Source: Bacteroidota bacterium
Lineage (GTDB): Bacteria; Bacteroidota; Bacteroidia; Bacteroidales; FEN-979
Assembly: GCA_026391835.1 (NCBI GenBank)
Contig: JAPLDF010000065.1
Span: 1-64,000, forward strand
DNA: 64,000 nucleotides
Reading direction: 5' to 3'
Positions 49,839 through 58,463 of this stretch are shown here, piece by piece (position 1 is the stretch's first letter; every line of letters begins with the position of its first letter). Below the pieces are notes generated by a model. That model did no database searches, was not told the origin of the DNA, and was given only the letters and a program-made list of their open reading frames with translations. Made by a program: the position numbers and the translations under genes.

Positions 49839-51053
49839 ATGTTGAAAAAGAACGACATTCTTAACGGTTTCACCATATTTGTAACGCTTGCCTGCCTGCT
49901 CACCTTTTCGCTGAACATGATCAACGGGAGGTTTCTTCTTGGCGACTTTAAAGTTTACTATTCTGCCGCTGCCAACTTTATTTCAGGCGGGAAGGTTTAC
50001 CTGGAGTCGTACTACACCGGAAGCGGTTATTACAAATACAGCCCGGCAACACTCTTTTTTTTCCTGCCATACGTTTGTTTCAGTTTTAAAACAGCTGCAA
50101 TTATTCACTTTTTCATCCTCGGTGCAGCATACTGGTATACGATGGTCATTATCCGCAAACTTGTTGCAGATTACCTTCTCATAAGAAATGTAAAACGTGA
50201 GGTTTTGTTGCTGTCGGTCGCTTTTCTCTGCATACTGATCCATTTCGCCCGTGAATTATACCTGGGCAACATCAACGTTATATTGCTCTTGCTCTGTTGC
50301 CTTTCAATCCGGGATTTTCTCACGGGCAAGGACAATCTGGGTGGCATCCTGCTGGGCATCGTGATCCTGACAAAGCCATACCTGCTGATCCTGCTGCTTC
50401 CGCTGGCACTCAGAAAAAAGTGGAGGGCACTGGCCTGGTTTGGGGTAACGGTCGTGTGCGGGTTGATCATTCCATTTTTTTTCACAGGCCCTGTGAAGGG
50501 GATTGGCATGTATCGCGACTGGATCAATACGGTCCTGATGCACGGTGAAGGTTTCCCCGGGATGACCTCCCTTGACTATATCTTCAGGAACGTCTTTCCT
50601 TCCTGGCCCAACTTTGGAATCCTGGTCATCTTTTTTTCAATTTGCACCCTGGTTGCCGTCTTCATCCTCAACAACATTTCAAATGAAAAGCAGGGCGGTA
50701 GGTTTGCCGGTATCGCCGGGATGAACTTTATGTTCGAATGGTTTTTACTCATTGCACTGCTCCCCAACCTCATTAAGACAGACTGGGTGCTCATGGTCTT
50801 CAGTGCACCATTGATCACATTCATGATCTTTTTCACAGCTTCCCGAAAGCAATACCTGTGGATACCTGTGCTGGTGATCCTCCTCTTTTTTTATGGAGCA
50901 AACTCCGACGATCTTCTTGGCCGGGAACTTTCACACACCATCATGCAGTCGGGCCTGATGGGATTAAGCAATTTCCTGCTGGTGTTGGTCTCCTGCACCA
51001 TGTTCATTCAGCTGAGAAATAATGCTGCCGGCAGGAATGACCCGTCAGCCTGA
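49839..51053 (+). CDS. GT87-type (DUF2029) membrane glycosyltransferase
   Basis: 404 residues with about nine membrane segments. The first loop reads LLGDFKVYYSAAANFISGGKVY, with the conserved Asp followed by KYSPATLFFFLPY, which marks GT87/DUF2029 proteins (PimE relatives). Five bases separate it from the GT22 gene, so C45-type hydrolase, GT22 and GT87 form one operon. It should use polyprenyl-phosphate-mannose or a similar donor on the periplasmic side. Confidence 0.88.
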   Translation: MLKKNDILNGFTIFVTLACLLTFSLNMINGRFLLGDFKVYYSAAANFISGGKVYLESYYTGSGYYKYSPATLFFFLPYVCFSFKTAAIIHFFILGAAYWYTMVIIRKLVADYLLIRNVKREVLLLSVAFLCILIHFARELYLGNINVILLLLCCLSIRDFLTGKDNLGGILLGIVILTKPYLLILLLPLALRKKWRALAWFGVTVVCGLIIPFFFTGPVKGIGMYRDWINTVLMHGEGFPGMTSLDYIFRNVFPSWPNFGILVIFFSICTLVAVFILNNISNEKQGGRFAGIAGMNFMFEWFLLIALLPNLIKTDWVLMVFSAPLITFMIFFTASRKQYLWIPVLVILLFFYGANSDDLLGRELSHTIMQSGLMGLSNFLLVLVSCTMFIQLRNNAAGRNDPSA

Positions 51054-51054
51054 A

Positions 51055-51075
51055 TAAAACCCCGGCCGCCCGGGG
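51055..51075 (-). terminator. Terminator of dinB
   Basis: CCCCGG/CCGGGG stem with a 4-base loop; on the minus strand it is followed by TTTTATTC. Confidence 0.75.
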
Positions 51076-51079
51076 CAAT

Positions 51080-52249
51080 TCACGATGTCGCCATTTCGCC
51101 ACGTTGAACTGCCACCCCCCTCCTCACACTCTGCTGCCCATACTTTCTCCGGATCCGGTCGAGCGCCTGGTACAGGTTGACCATCTCCACGTTGTCATCG
51201 AACATGTTGAGCTGAGGGTTTCCCGAGATCAGGCTGCTGAATCGCACGCCGATGAGGCGGATCAGCATGCGGCGCTGGTACAGGCGGTCGAACAGTTCCT
51301 TCACGACCGGGATAAGCTGGTGGTCGAAGGCTGTATAAGGAATCTGCTTCTGCAGCGTATGGGTATCGAAGTTCGAGTAACGGATCTTAACCGTTACGCA
51401 GGCAGTGAGTTTCTGCTTGTCGCGTAACTCGAACGAGATCTTCTCCACCATCTTCACCAGTATCTCTTTCATCCGCACGATATCGATGCTGTCCTGCTCG
51501 AAGGTGGTTTCGGTGCTTACCGATTTGGCCTCATGATAGGGACGTACCGGTGTCAGGTCAATCCCGTTGGCCTTCTCCCATATCACGATGCCGTTTTTGC
51601 CCATCACCCGTTCCATCATGTCGATGGGAATGTGGCTCAGGGTATCGATTGTCACCACCCCCATGGAACGAAGCAGCCGGTAAGTCTTTTCCCCGATCAT
51701 CGGGATCTTGCGGATTGACAGGGGTGCCAGGAAAGGCTGCACGGCATCGTGCTCCACATACAATTCCCCGTTGGGCTTTGCCTCGCCCGTGGCGATCTTC
51801 GAAACGGTCTTGTTCACCGACAGCCCGAAGGAGATCGGCAGCCCGGTGTTTTTAATGATGTTTTCCCGCAATTCATGGCTCCATTTCAGCAACCCGAAGA
51901 AGCGGTCCATCCCGGTAATATCGATGTAGTGTTCATCAATGGAGGCTTTTTCATATACCGGCGCTTTTTCGGCGATAATCTCCGTGACGGTGTGTGAGTA
52001 ATTAGAATAGCGTTCCATGTCGCCCCGCACGAGGATGGCATCGCCGCACAATGCCCGGGCCATCTTCATCGGCATGGCCGAATGAATGCCGAATTTACGC
52101 GCCTCATAGCTGCAGCTTGCAACCACTCCGCGGTCGGAGGTACCCCCAATGATCACCGGCTTCCCAACCAGTTCCGGGCGAAGCAGCCGTTCAACGGAGA
52201 CAAAAAACGTATCCAGGTCGAGATGTATGATGTTGCGGGAGACGGACAT
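51080..52249 (-). CDS. dinB: DNA polymerase IV (Y family)
   Basis: 389 residues. Catalytic acids are Asp11 and Asp13 in HLDLDTFF and the Asp105-Glu106 pair in SIDEHYID; the usual SIDEAY has His107 in place of Ala. The HhH pair (KIPMIGEKTYRLL) and little-finger domain are intact. A clamp-binding motif, QLNMF, lies near the C-terminus (about residue 356). It faces the LexA-like gene across a 110-bp region that contains operator site B and an 8-bp array touching its start. It is a translesion polymerase of the damage response. Confidence 0.96.
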   Translation of the reverse strand: MSVSRNIIHLDLDTFFVSVERLLRPELVGKPVIIGGTSDRGVVASCSYEARKFGIHSAMPMKMARALCGDAILVRGDMERYSNYSHTVTEIIAEKAPVYEKASIDEHYIDITGMDRFFGLLKWSHELRENIIKNTGLPISFGLSVNKTVSKIATGEAKPNGELYVEHDAVQPFLAPLSIRKIPMIGEKTYRLLRSMGVVTIDTLSHIPIDMMERVMGKNGIVIWEKANGIDLTPVRPYHEAKSVSTETTFEQDSIDIVRMKEILVKMVEKISFELRDKQKLTACVTVKIRYSNFDTHTLQKQIPYTAFDHQLIPVVKELFDRLYQRRMLIRLIGVRFSSLISGNPQLNMFDDNVEMVNLYQALDRIRRKYGQQSVRRGVAVQRGEMATS

Positions 52250-52277
52250 AAATAGTGAAATAGTGAAATAGCGAAAT
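52250..52277. repeat. 8-bp tandem array at the dinB start
   Basis: Plus-strand units AAATAGTG, AAATAGTG, AAATAGCG and a partial fourth, beginning next to the start codon. It is the most regular of the three arrays. Confidence 0.7.
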
Positions 52278-52291
52278 GATTATTTTTTTAT

Positions 52292-52299
52292 TATCTTTG
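52292..52299 (+). promoter_or_regulatory. -7 promoter box of the LexA-like gene
   Basis: TATCTTTG, 60 bp before the ATG. The predicted start of transcription falls at the edge of operator site B, which suits autorepression. Confidence 0.65.
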
Positions 52300-52305
52300 C
52301 CATGT

Positions 52306-52337
52306 TTTTAATCATTTTTCCGACGATAATATAATCA
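52306..52337. promoter_or_regulatory. Putative shared damage-response operator, site B
   Basis: 32-bp element with 28 of 32 bases equal to 47032-47063. It has TAATCA at 52309 and 52332 and the TTTTAATCATTTTT core. It lies between dinB and the LexA-like gene. Confidence 0.7.
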
Positions 52338-52359
52338 TATTTTTCTAAAAAACCCAAAA

Positions 52360-53163
52360 ATGTTTTTCAGCAGCAACATAAAATTTTTACGGAAACGGCG
52401 TGGGCGGACCCAGGACGACGTTGCCGTGAGCCTGAACATGAAACGCTCGACATTGAGCGGATATGAGAACAACATTGCCCAGCCAGGCTTCGAAACCCTC
52501 ATTGCCTTTTCGAAATATTATAATGTAGCCATCGATACCCTGATCAGGGTTGACCTGACTAAAATTTCGGAAAGCCAGGTCCGGCAGCTGGAACGGGGAT
52601 ACGATGTTTTCATCAAAGGTTCGAACCTCCGTATCCTCACCACAACGGTTGGATCAGACAATGAAGACAACATCGAACTCGTTTCGGAAAAAGCCAAGGC
52701 CGGGTATACCAGCGGGTTTGCCGATCCTGAATACATCAGCATCCTGCCAACCTTCAGGCTGCCTTTTTTATCGAGGCAAAAAAAATACCGGACTTTCCAG
52801 GTTAACGGCGACTCGATGCTGCCCATCCCGCATGGCTCATGGGTTACGGGCGTATTCATCCAGGATTGGACAACCCTCCGTGACCAGGATGCATACATCA
52901 TCCTCACCATGGAAGAGGGTGTTGTTTTTAAAGTGGTTGAGAACAGGATCAAAACCGAAGGAAAACTTGTCCTGCATTCACTGAACCCCCTTTATGACCC
53001 GTATGATATCAATATCCGTGATATCCGTGAAATATGGCAATTTGTGCACTATATCAGCCCGAAAATCCCTGAAAACCTCAATTCCGAGAATTATCATCTT
53101 GTGGAAACCGTGAAACAGCTGCGCAATGATATCCAGGTAATTCAAACCCGCCTGAATATCTGA
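52360..53163 (+). CDS. XRE-type S24 repressor (LexA-like)
   Basis: 267 residues. The N-terminal helix-turn-helix (about 5-62) is of the XRE/Cro type (RGRTQDDVAVSLNMKRSTLSGYENN), not the winged LexA type. The C-terminal S24 domain has a cleavage-site Ala114-Gly115 in KAKAGYTSG, Ser152 in GDSMLP and Lys191 in VVFKVVEN; their spacing matches LexA/CI self-cleaving repressors. The last 25 residues form a helix. It is divergent from dinB and next to operator site B, so it probably represses dinB, itself and the dnaE copy until damage triggers cleavage. Self-cleavage is inferred from the residues. Confidence 0.85.
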   Translation: MFFSSNIKFLRKRRGRTQDDVAVSLNMKRSTLSGYENNIAQPGFETLIAFSKYYNVAIDTLIRVDLTKISESQVRQLERGYDVFIKGSNLRILTTTVGSDNEDNIELVSEKAKAGYTSGFADPEYISILPTFRLPFLSRQKKYRTFQVNGDSMLPIPHGSWVTGVFIQDWTTLRDQDAYIILTMEEGVVFKVVENRIKTEGKLVLHSLNPLYDPYDINIRDIREIWQFVHYISPKIPENLNSENYHLVETVKQLRNDIQVIQTRLNI

Positions 53164-53257
53164 TTTTGCTGCTGCGCCTTTTTTTTCGCGGGAAGCATGC
53201 CGGATAACAGAAAACCCTTACCTTGGTATGCCGATTTAACCACCATTATCATCTGCA

Positions 53258-54400
53258 ATGAAAACAGAACAAAGCATTTATTCCGAAACCACAGGCTGGG
53301 CTAAAAAGAGTGAGAATAACCTGGGCAGCATGGCCCAGCTTGTTTTCTTATTTGGCAACAAAGACCTTCTCAAAGCGCAGCAACATATTGATTTTGTAAG
53401 AGCCGCATACCCGGCCGCCCAGATAGTCGGCTGTTCCACTTCCGGGGAAATATACCAGGAAGAAGTGTATAACAGCAACATTGTTTGTACTGCAGTCTGG
53501 TTTGAAAACACCGCCGTTGCGATTGCAGCGGAACATATCCATTCGATGGAAGACAGTTTTGCGATCGGTGAAAAACTTGCCGCAAAGCTCGACAAGGAAC
53601 ACCTGGTTCACATCATGGTGCTTTCGGAAGGATTGAATATCAACGGCAGCGAACTCACCAAAGGGTTAAACGACAGGCTCAGCAACAGGATCCCCGTCAC
53701 TGGCGGGCTGGCCGGTGACCAGGCAAATTTTGCCGAAACAGTGATCGTTCACAACCACGCCGGAGAAAAAAACCTGGTTTTGGCCATCGGATTCTATGGA
53801 GAGCATATCCAGGTTGGCTATGGATCGATGGGCGGATGGGATTCGTTTGGCGTTGACCGGGAGGTTACAAAGTCCAAAGGAAACATCCTGTATGAACTTG
53901 ACGGGCATCCCGCGCTGGAACTCTACAAACGTTACCTGGGTAGCCATGCGGCAGACCTCCCGGCCTCCGCACTTCTTTTTCCGTTGAGCCTCCGCCTGAA
54001 AAATTCGGAAACCTCACTTGTGCGCACGGTATTATCAGTAAATGAGGCTGATGGGAGTATGGTTTTTGCCGGCGACCTCCCCCAGGGGGAATATGTACGG
54101 CTGATGAAGGCAAATTTCGACCGGCTGATCGATGGTGCCAATGATGCAGCTGAAATGTCGAAGATCAGTCTTAAAAACCCAAATCCTGACCTTGCAATAC
54201 TGATCAGTTGCGTAGGACGGAAACTTGTCCTGAAACAAAGAGTGGAAGAAGAACTTGAAATTATCCGCGAGGTGATCGGAAGTAACACGACAATGACAGG
54301 TTTCTATTCATACGGCGAAATCTGTCCGCTCAAACCCTTCGAACAACATTGTGAACTTCACAACCAAACCATGACAATTACGCTGCTTAAGGAATTATAG
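53258..54400 (+). CDS. FIST-domain sensory protein
   Basis: 380 residues with no signal peptide. FIST N domain (about 30-215, with AQIVGCSTSGEIY) and FIST C domain (about 225-370, ending TGFYSYGEICPL). These domains are thought to bind small ligands such as amino acids. A 9-bp gap separates it from the hybrid kinase, so the two form a sensory unit. An imperfect -7 box (TACCTTGG, 53218) precedes it. Confidence 0.93.
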   Translation: MKTEQSIYSETTGWAKKSENNLGSMAQLVFLFGNKDLLKAQQHIDFVRAAYPAAQIVGCSTSGEIYQEEVYNSNIVCTAVWFENTAVAIAAEHIHSMEDSFAIGEKLAAKLDKEHLVHIMVLSEGLNINGSELTKGLNDRLSNRIPVTGGLAGDQANFAETVIVHNHAGEKNLVLAIGFYGEHIQVGYGSMGGWDSFGVDREVTKSKGNILYELDGHPALELYKRYLGSHAADLPASALLFPLSLRLKNSETSLVRTVLSVNEADGSMVFAGDLPQGEYVRLMKANFDRLIDGANDAAEMSKISLKNPNPDLAILISCVGRKLVLKQRVEEELEIIREVIGSNTTMTGFYSYGEICPLKPFEQHCELHNQTMTITLLKEL

Positions 54401-54409
54401 ACCACGCGC

Positions 54410-57400
54410 ATGATGGAAAACAAAGTGAACAAACTACTATTACGCCAGATTAAAAAGCATTTCGGCACTGCCGATAATATTCCCGACGGGGTTAAAGGTA
54501 TTATTCAGGATATCAACAATACCTATACGTATTTTGAAGATGATATCCAGCTGCTTCAAAATTCCATTGAAATCAGTTCACAGGAACTCAGGGATGCCTT
54601 TCTGAAACACAAACATGATGCAGAAACACAGAAAAAGACGATAAATAAAATTAAAGAAGCCATCTTTACGCTTAGCCCGTCTGACCAAAACGGCATTGAC
54701 CAAAGTGAAACGGCCTCTTCCGACAGCAGTTACCTGTTCGACTCCCTGATTAATTTGATTGAAGAGCGCAACCGGGCAGAGGAAAACATCCTCAAACTGT
54801 CAAAAGCCGTAGAACAAAACCCTGCTTCGATTGTGATAACAGACATAAACGGGAATATTGAATATGTAAATCCAAAATTTTGCGACCTCACCGGGTATAC
54901 AAAAGAAGAGGCCATCGGGAACAATCCCAGGATGTTGAAGTCGGACAGCACGCCAAAGGAATATTTTACCGAGTTGTGGGGTACTATCCTGGCCGGTAAA
55001 GAGTGGCGCGGCGAATTGCAGAACACAAAAAAAAACGGAGAACTCTACTGGGAATCCGCATTAATTTCGCCAATCATCAACGATCAGGGAAAAATCACCC
55101 ATTTCATTGCAATCAAGGAGGATATTACCCAACGCAGACGGGCCGAAGAGGAACGCATCCGGCAGGCCGGTTTGATCACTTCCCTGCTTGACTCCATCCC
55201 CGACATTGTCTTTTTCAAGGACGTCACCGGGGTTTATCTTGGCTGCAACCTGCCTTTTGCCGAATTGGTGGGTAAACCAAAAAACGAAATCATTGGCAAA
55301 ACCGGTTATGATCTTTTTTCCAGGGATAAAGCTGATCTGTTCAAACAGGATGACAATAATATGCTCAGGCTGAAGACTCCCTGCCATATTGAAGAGTGGA
55401 TCACTTATCCTGATGGCAGAAAACTATTAATCGACACGCTTAAAACACCCTATTGGGCAAGTGACGGAAGCCTGATCGGCATCCTCGGGATCAGCCGGGA
55501 TATTACCAAAAGAAAGGAAGCGGAAGAAGCACTTCAGCAAAGCAGTAAAAAATGGGAAGCAATTGTCTCGGCCTCTCCTGACGGGATCGGAATGGTTTCT
55601 GTTGATGGGAAACTGCAACTCATGTCAGATAAATTGGTTGCGATGTATGGCTATTCGATCGATCAAAAAGAGGAGTATGTCGGGAAGCCATTCTGGGATT
55701 TTATTGATCCGTCGGATCATGAAAACCTGAATGACAATATGCGCAAATTACTTGCCGGAGAAAGTGAGCAGAAGATTACAGAATACCTTGCAATAAAAAA
55801 AGATAACACCAGGTTCTTTGTCGACGTAAATTCAACTGTTTTACGAGATGCCAAAGGCAATCCTGAAAGCGTGCTGTTTATTGAACGGGATATTACCGAG
55901 CGAAAACAGGCAGAGGAGATATTGAAAAAAAGCCGCGAAGATTTCAAGGAACTGTTCGATAATGCACCGGTAGGCTATCACGAGATTGATAATGAAGGGC
56001 GGATTGTCCGGATCAATGAAACCGAACTTAACATGCTTGGCTATTCTATTGATGAGTTGCTCGGCCAGCCTTTCTGGCAATTGAATGCCGACGAGGCCAT
56101 CTCAAAACAGTCTGTTGCCTCAAAGTTGACCGGTTTAGCCGTCCCGACCCAGCCATTCGGCCGCGAATTTCGCCGGAAAGACGGAACCATCGTGCCTGTG
56201 CTTATCAAGGATAAGATAGTTATTGACAAAGACGGTAAAATAACCGGTATCAGGTCTACGGTTCAGGATATTACGGAACGAAAGCAGGCTGAAAATGAGC
56301 TCAACCAGGTTTCATCCCGCCTTGAACTGGCTACCCGTGCGGGTGGCGTTGGGGTATGGGACCTGGATCTCGTCGGCAACAGCCTGGTATGGGACGACCA
56401 GATGTTTGCACTCTATGGTGTTGATAAAATGATTGGCGGCGGCGCATACGAAACCTGGAGGGCTGGTGTCCATCCCGAAGACCTGGTACAGGGTGACCTG
56501 GAAATCCAGATGGCTATCCGCGGCGAAAAAGAATTTAACACCGAATTCCGGGTAGTCTGGCCAAATGGCAATATCCGCAACATCCGCGGGATAGCAACCG
56601 TGCACCGCGATGACTCAGGACAACCTTTGCGCATGATTGGCACCAATTGGGATATCACGGAACAAAAAACAACCGAGGCAGTACTTTTAAAAGCCAAACA
56701 GGAGGCCGATCTTGCCAGCAATGCCAAATCGGAATTCCTGGCAAACATGAGCCACGAAATCCGGACACCGCTCAATGGCGTCATCGGGTTCACCGACCTG
56801 CTGCTGAAAACCCCACTAAACAAGACCCAGCAGCAGTATGCCGAAAATGTGAATATCTCGGGGCATTCATTGCTGGGAATCATCAGCGATATTCTCGACT
56901 TTTCTAAAATTGAAGCCGGCAAGATGGAGCTTGATCACATAAAAACTGACATTATTGAACTGGCAGAACAAACATCTGACATTATAAAATACCATGCATC
57001 ACAGAAAGGACTTGAACTCCTGCTCGACATCCAGACTGATTTACCACGTTTTGTGGTTGTAGACCCCATCAGGTTAAAACAAATCCTGGTGAACCTCCTG
57101 GGAAATGCCGTAAAGTTTACCGCTTCGGGAGAAGTGGAACTTAAATTGACCTTTACCAGGAAAGACCAATTAACCGGCAAATTCAGCTTCGCGATCCGCG
57201 ACACCGGTATTGGCATTACTGAAGAACAGCAGAAAAAACTGTTTAACGCGTTTACCCAGGCCGACTCTTCAACAACCCGCAAATTTGGTGGAACAGGACT
57301 TGGGCTGACCATTTCGAACATGCTAGCCAATAAAATGGGCAGCAAGATTGAAATTGAAAGTGAGATCCACCATGGCTCCACCTTCTTTTTCACCCTTGAA

Positions 57401-58276
57401 GCAGCATATGAGGTTGGCGAAAAACTTGATTCCGGAAGTCTGACCGATGTCCACCGTGTCATGGTAATTGATGACAACGACAATAACCGGATGATCCTTG
57501 AACACACATTTATCAACTGGGGAATTGAATTTGTTGGCATCGACAACGGGCTCGATGCGCTGAAGCTCATTGAAAGGTCAAACCCGTTTGATGTGATCAT
57601 CGTTGACTATCATATGCCTTATCTCAATGGGATAGATACGATCAGAATGATACGCAAACAGCTGAACCTTTCACCTGAGAAACAGCCTACAATTTTGCTG
57701 CACAGTTCGTCAGATGATGTTGAAATTTATGAAGAGTGCAAAAAACTTGGCGTGAAGTTCAACCTCACAAAACCTGTGAAATCCCAGGAATTGCTGCATT
57801 ACCTGAAGAGCATTCACAGCAAACCGGTTCTTGCTGTCAAAGTGGATGAGCGACCCGCGCCCGTGATGCCTGTTGACCGGTCAAAGGACCGGTCAATGGT
57901 TGTGCTTGTTGCCGAAGATGTTGTATTAAACATGTTACTGGTCACCACCATCATCAAACAACTGGTTCCTAATGTCACTGTTTTAGAGGCGAAAAACGGG
58001 ATAACCGCATTGGAAATGGTCATATTGCACAATCCCGACCTGGTATTGATGGATGTCCAGATGCCTGAAATGAGTGGTATAGAAGCCACACTTGCCATCC
58101 GAAACCATGAAAAGGGCAAAGGCACCCGGGTACCCATTGTTGCACTGACGGCCGGGGCCATAAAAGGAGAGCAGGAAAAGTGTTTTGAATCAGGCATGGA
58201 TGATTTCCTGACAAAACCCATTGACAGAAAAGCACTGCATAAAGTACTGGAAAAACATTTGACATTCTGTGCATAA
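54410..58276 (+). CDS. Five-PAS hybrid histidine kinase with two receiver domains
   Basis: 1288 residues, no membrane segments. Order: helical region with coiled coil (1-125), five PAS/PAC modules (about 128-250, 252-375, 378-505, 506-630, 640-760), HisKA with His at about 782 in MSHEIRTPLNG, HATPase_c (about 890-1005, GGTGLGLTISNML), REC1 (about 1020-1140, Asp near 1065 in IIVDYHMP) and REC2 (about 1160-1285, Asp near 1214 in VLMDVQMP). No Hpt domain is present, so a separate phosphotransfer protein is needed. It is cytoplasmic and follows the FIST gene closely, so it likely reads that ligand sensor. Confidence 0.94.
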   Translation: MMENKVNKLLLRQIKKHFGTADNIPDGVKGIIQDINNTYTYFEDDIQLLQNSIEISSQELRDAFLKHKHDAETQKKTINKIKEAIFTLSPSDQNGIDQSETASSDSSYLFDSLINLIEERNRAEENILKLSKAVEQNPASIVITDINGNIEYVNPKFCDLTGYTKEEAIGNNPRMLKSDSTPKEYFTELWGTILAGKEWRGELQNTKKNGELYWESALISPIINDQGKITHFIAIKEDITQRRRAEEERIRQAGLITSLLDSIPDIVFFKDVTGVYLGCNLPFAELVGKPKNEIIGKTGYDLFSRDKADLFKQDDNNMLRLKTPCHIEEWITYPDGRKLLIDTLKTPYWASDGSLIGILGISRDITKRKEAEEALQQSSKKWEAIVSASPDGIGMVSVDGKLQLMSDKLVAMYGYSIDQKEEYVGKPFWDFIDPSDHENLNDNMRKLLAGESEQKITEYLAIKKDNTRFFVDVNSTVLRDAKGNPESVLFIERDITERKQAEEILKKSREDFKELFDNAPVGYHEIDNEGRIVRINETELNMLGYSIDELLGQPFWQLNADEAISKQSVASKLTGLAVPTQPFGREFRRKDGTIVPVLIKDKIVIDKDGKITGIRSTVQDITERKQAENELNQVSSRLELATRAGGVGVWDLDLVGNSLVWDDQMFALYGVDKMIGGGAYETWRAGVHPEDLVQGDLEIQMAIRGEKEFNTEFRVVWPNGNIRNIRGIATVHRDDSGQPLRMIGTNWDITEQKTTEAVLLKAKQEADLASNAKSEFLANMSHEIRTPLNGVIGFTDLLLKTPLNKTQQQYAENVNISGHSLLGIISDILDFSKIEAGKMELDHIKTDIIELAEQTSDIIKYHASQKGLELLLDIQTDLPRFVVVDPIRLKQILVNLLGNAVKFTASGEVELKLTFTRKDQLTGKFSFAIRDTGIGITEEQQKKLFNAFTQADSSTTRKFGGTGLGLTISNMLANKMGSKIEIESEIHHGSTFFFTLEAAYEVGEKLDSGSLTDVHRVMVIDDNDNNRMILEHTFINWGIEFVGIDNGLDALKLIERSNPFDVIIVDYHMPYLNGIDTIRMIRKQLNLSPEKQPTILLHSSSDDVEIYEECKKLGVKFNLTKPVKSQELLHYLKSIHSKPVLAVKVDERPAPVMPVDRSKDRSMVVLVAEDVVLNMLLVTTIIKQLVPNVTVLEAKNGITALEMVILHNPDLVLMDVQMPEMSGIEATLAIRNHEKGKGTRVPIVALTAGAIKGEQEKCFESGMDDFLTKPIDRKALHKVLEKHLTFCA

Positions 58277-58337
58277 AATCAATCTGATAAACACCAAACT
58301 TAACAGAAATGTCGGCAATTGATTTTGAAAAAATGAT

Positions 58338-58345
58338 TATATTTG
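58338..58345 (+). promoter_or_regulatory. -7 promoter box TATATTTG
   Basis: Exact TAnnTTTG match, 118 bp before the ugd ATG. A TTG lies at 58319-58321, 16 bp upstream. Confidence 0.5.
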
Positions 58346-58463
58346 AACCTTCATTGTTAATTGCCTGATTGCAAAGTTGAAAGAGCTGGCTGATGCATCG
58401 CATAAAATCATTGCCTCCTCACAATGTTAGTTAATTGAAAGTAATAACCAAAACATCAACTCC

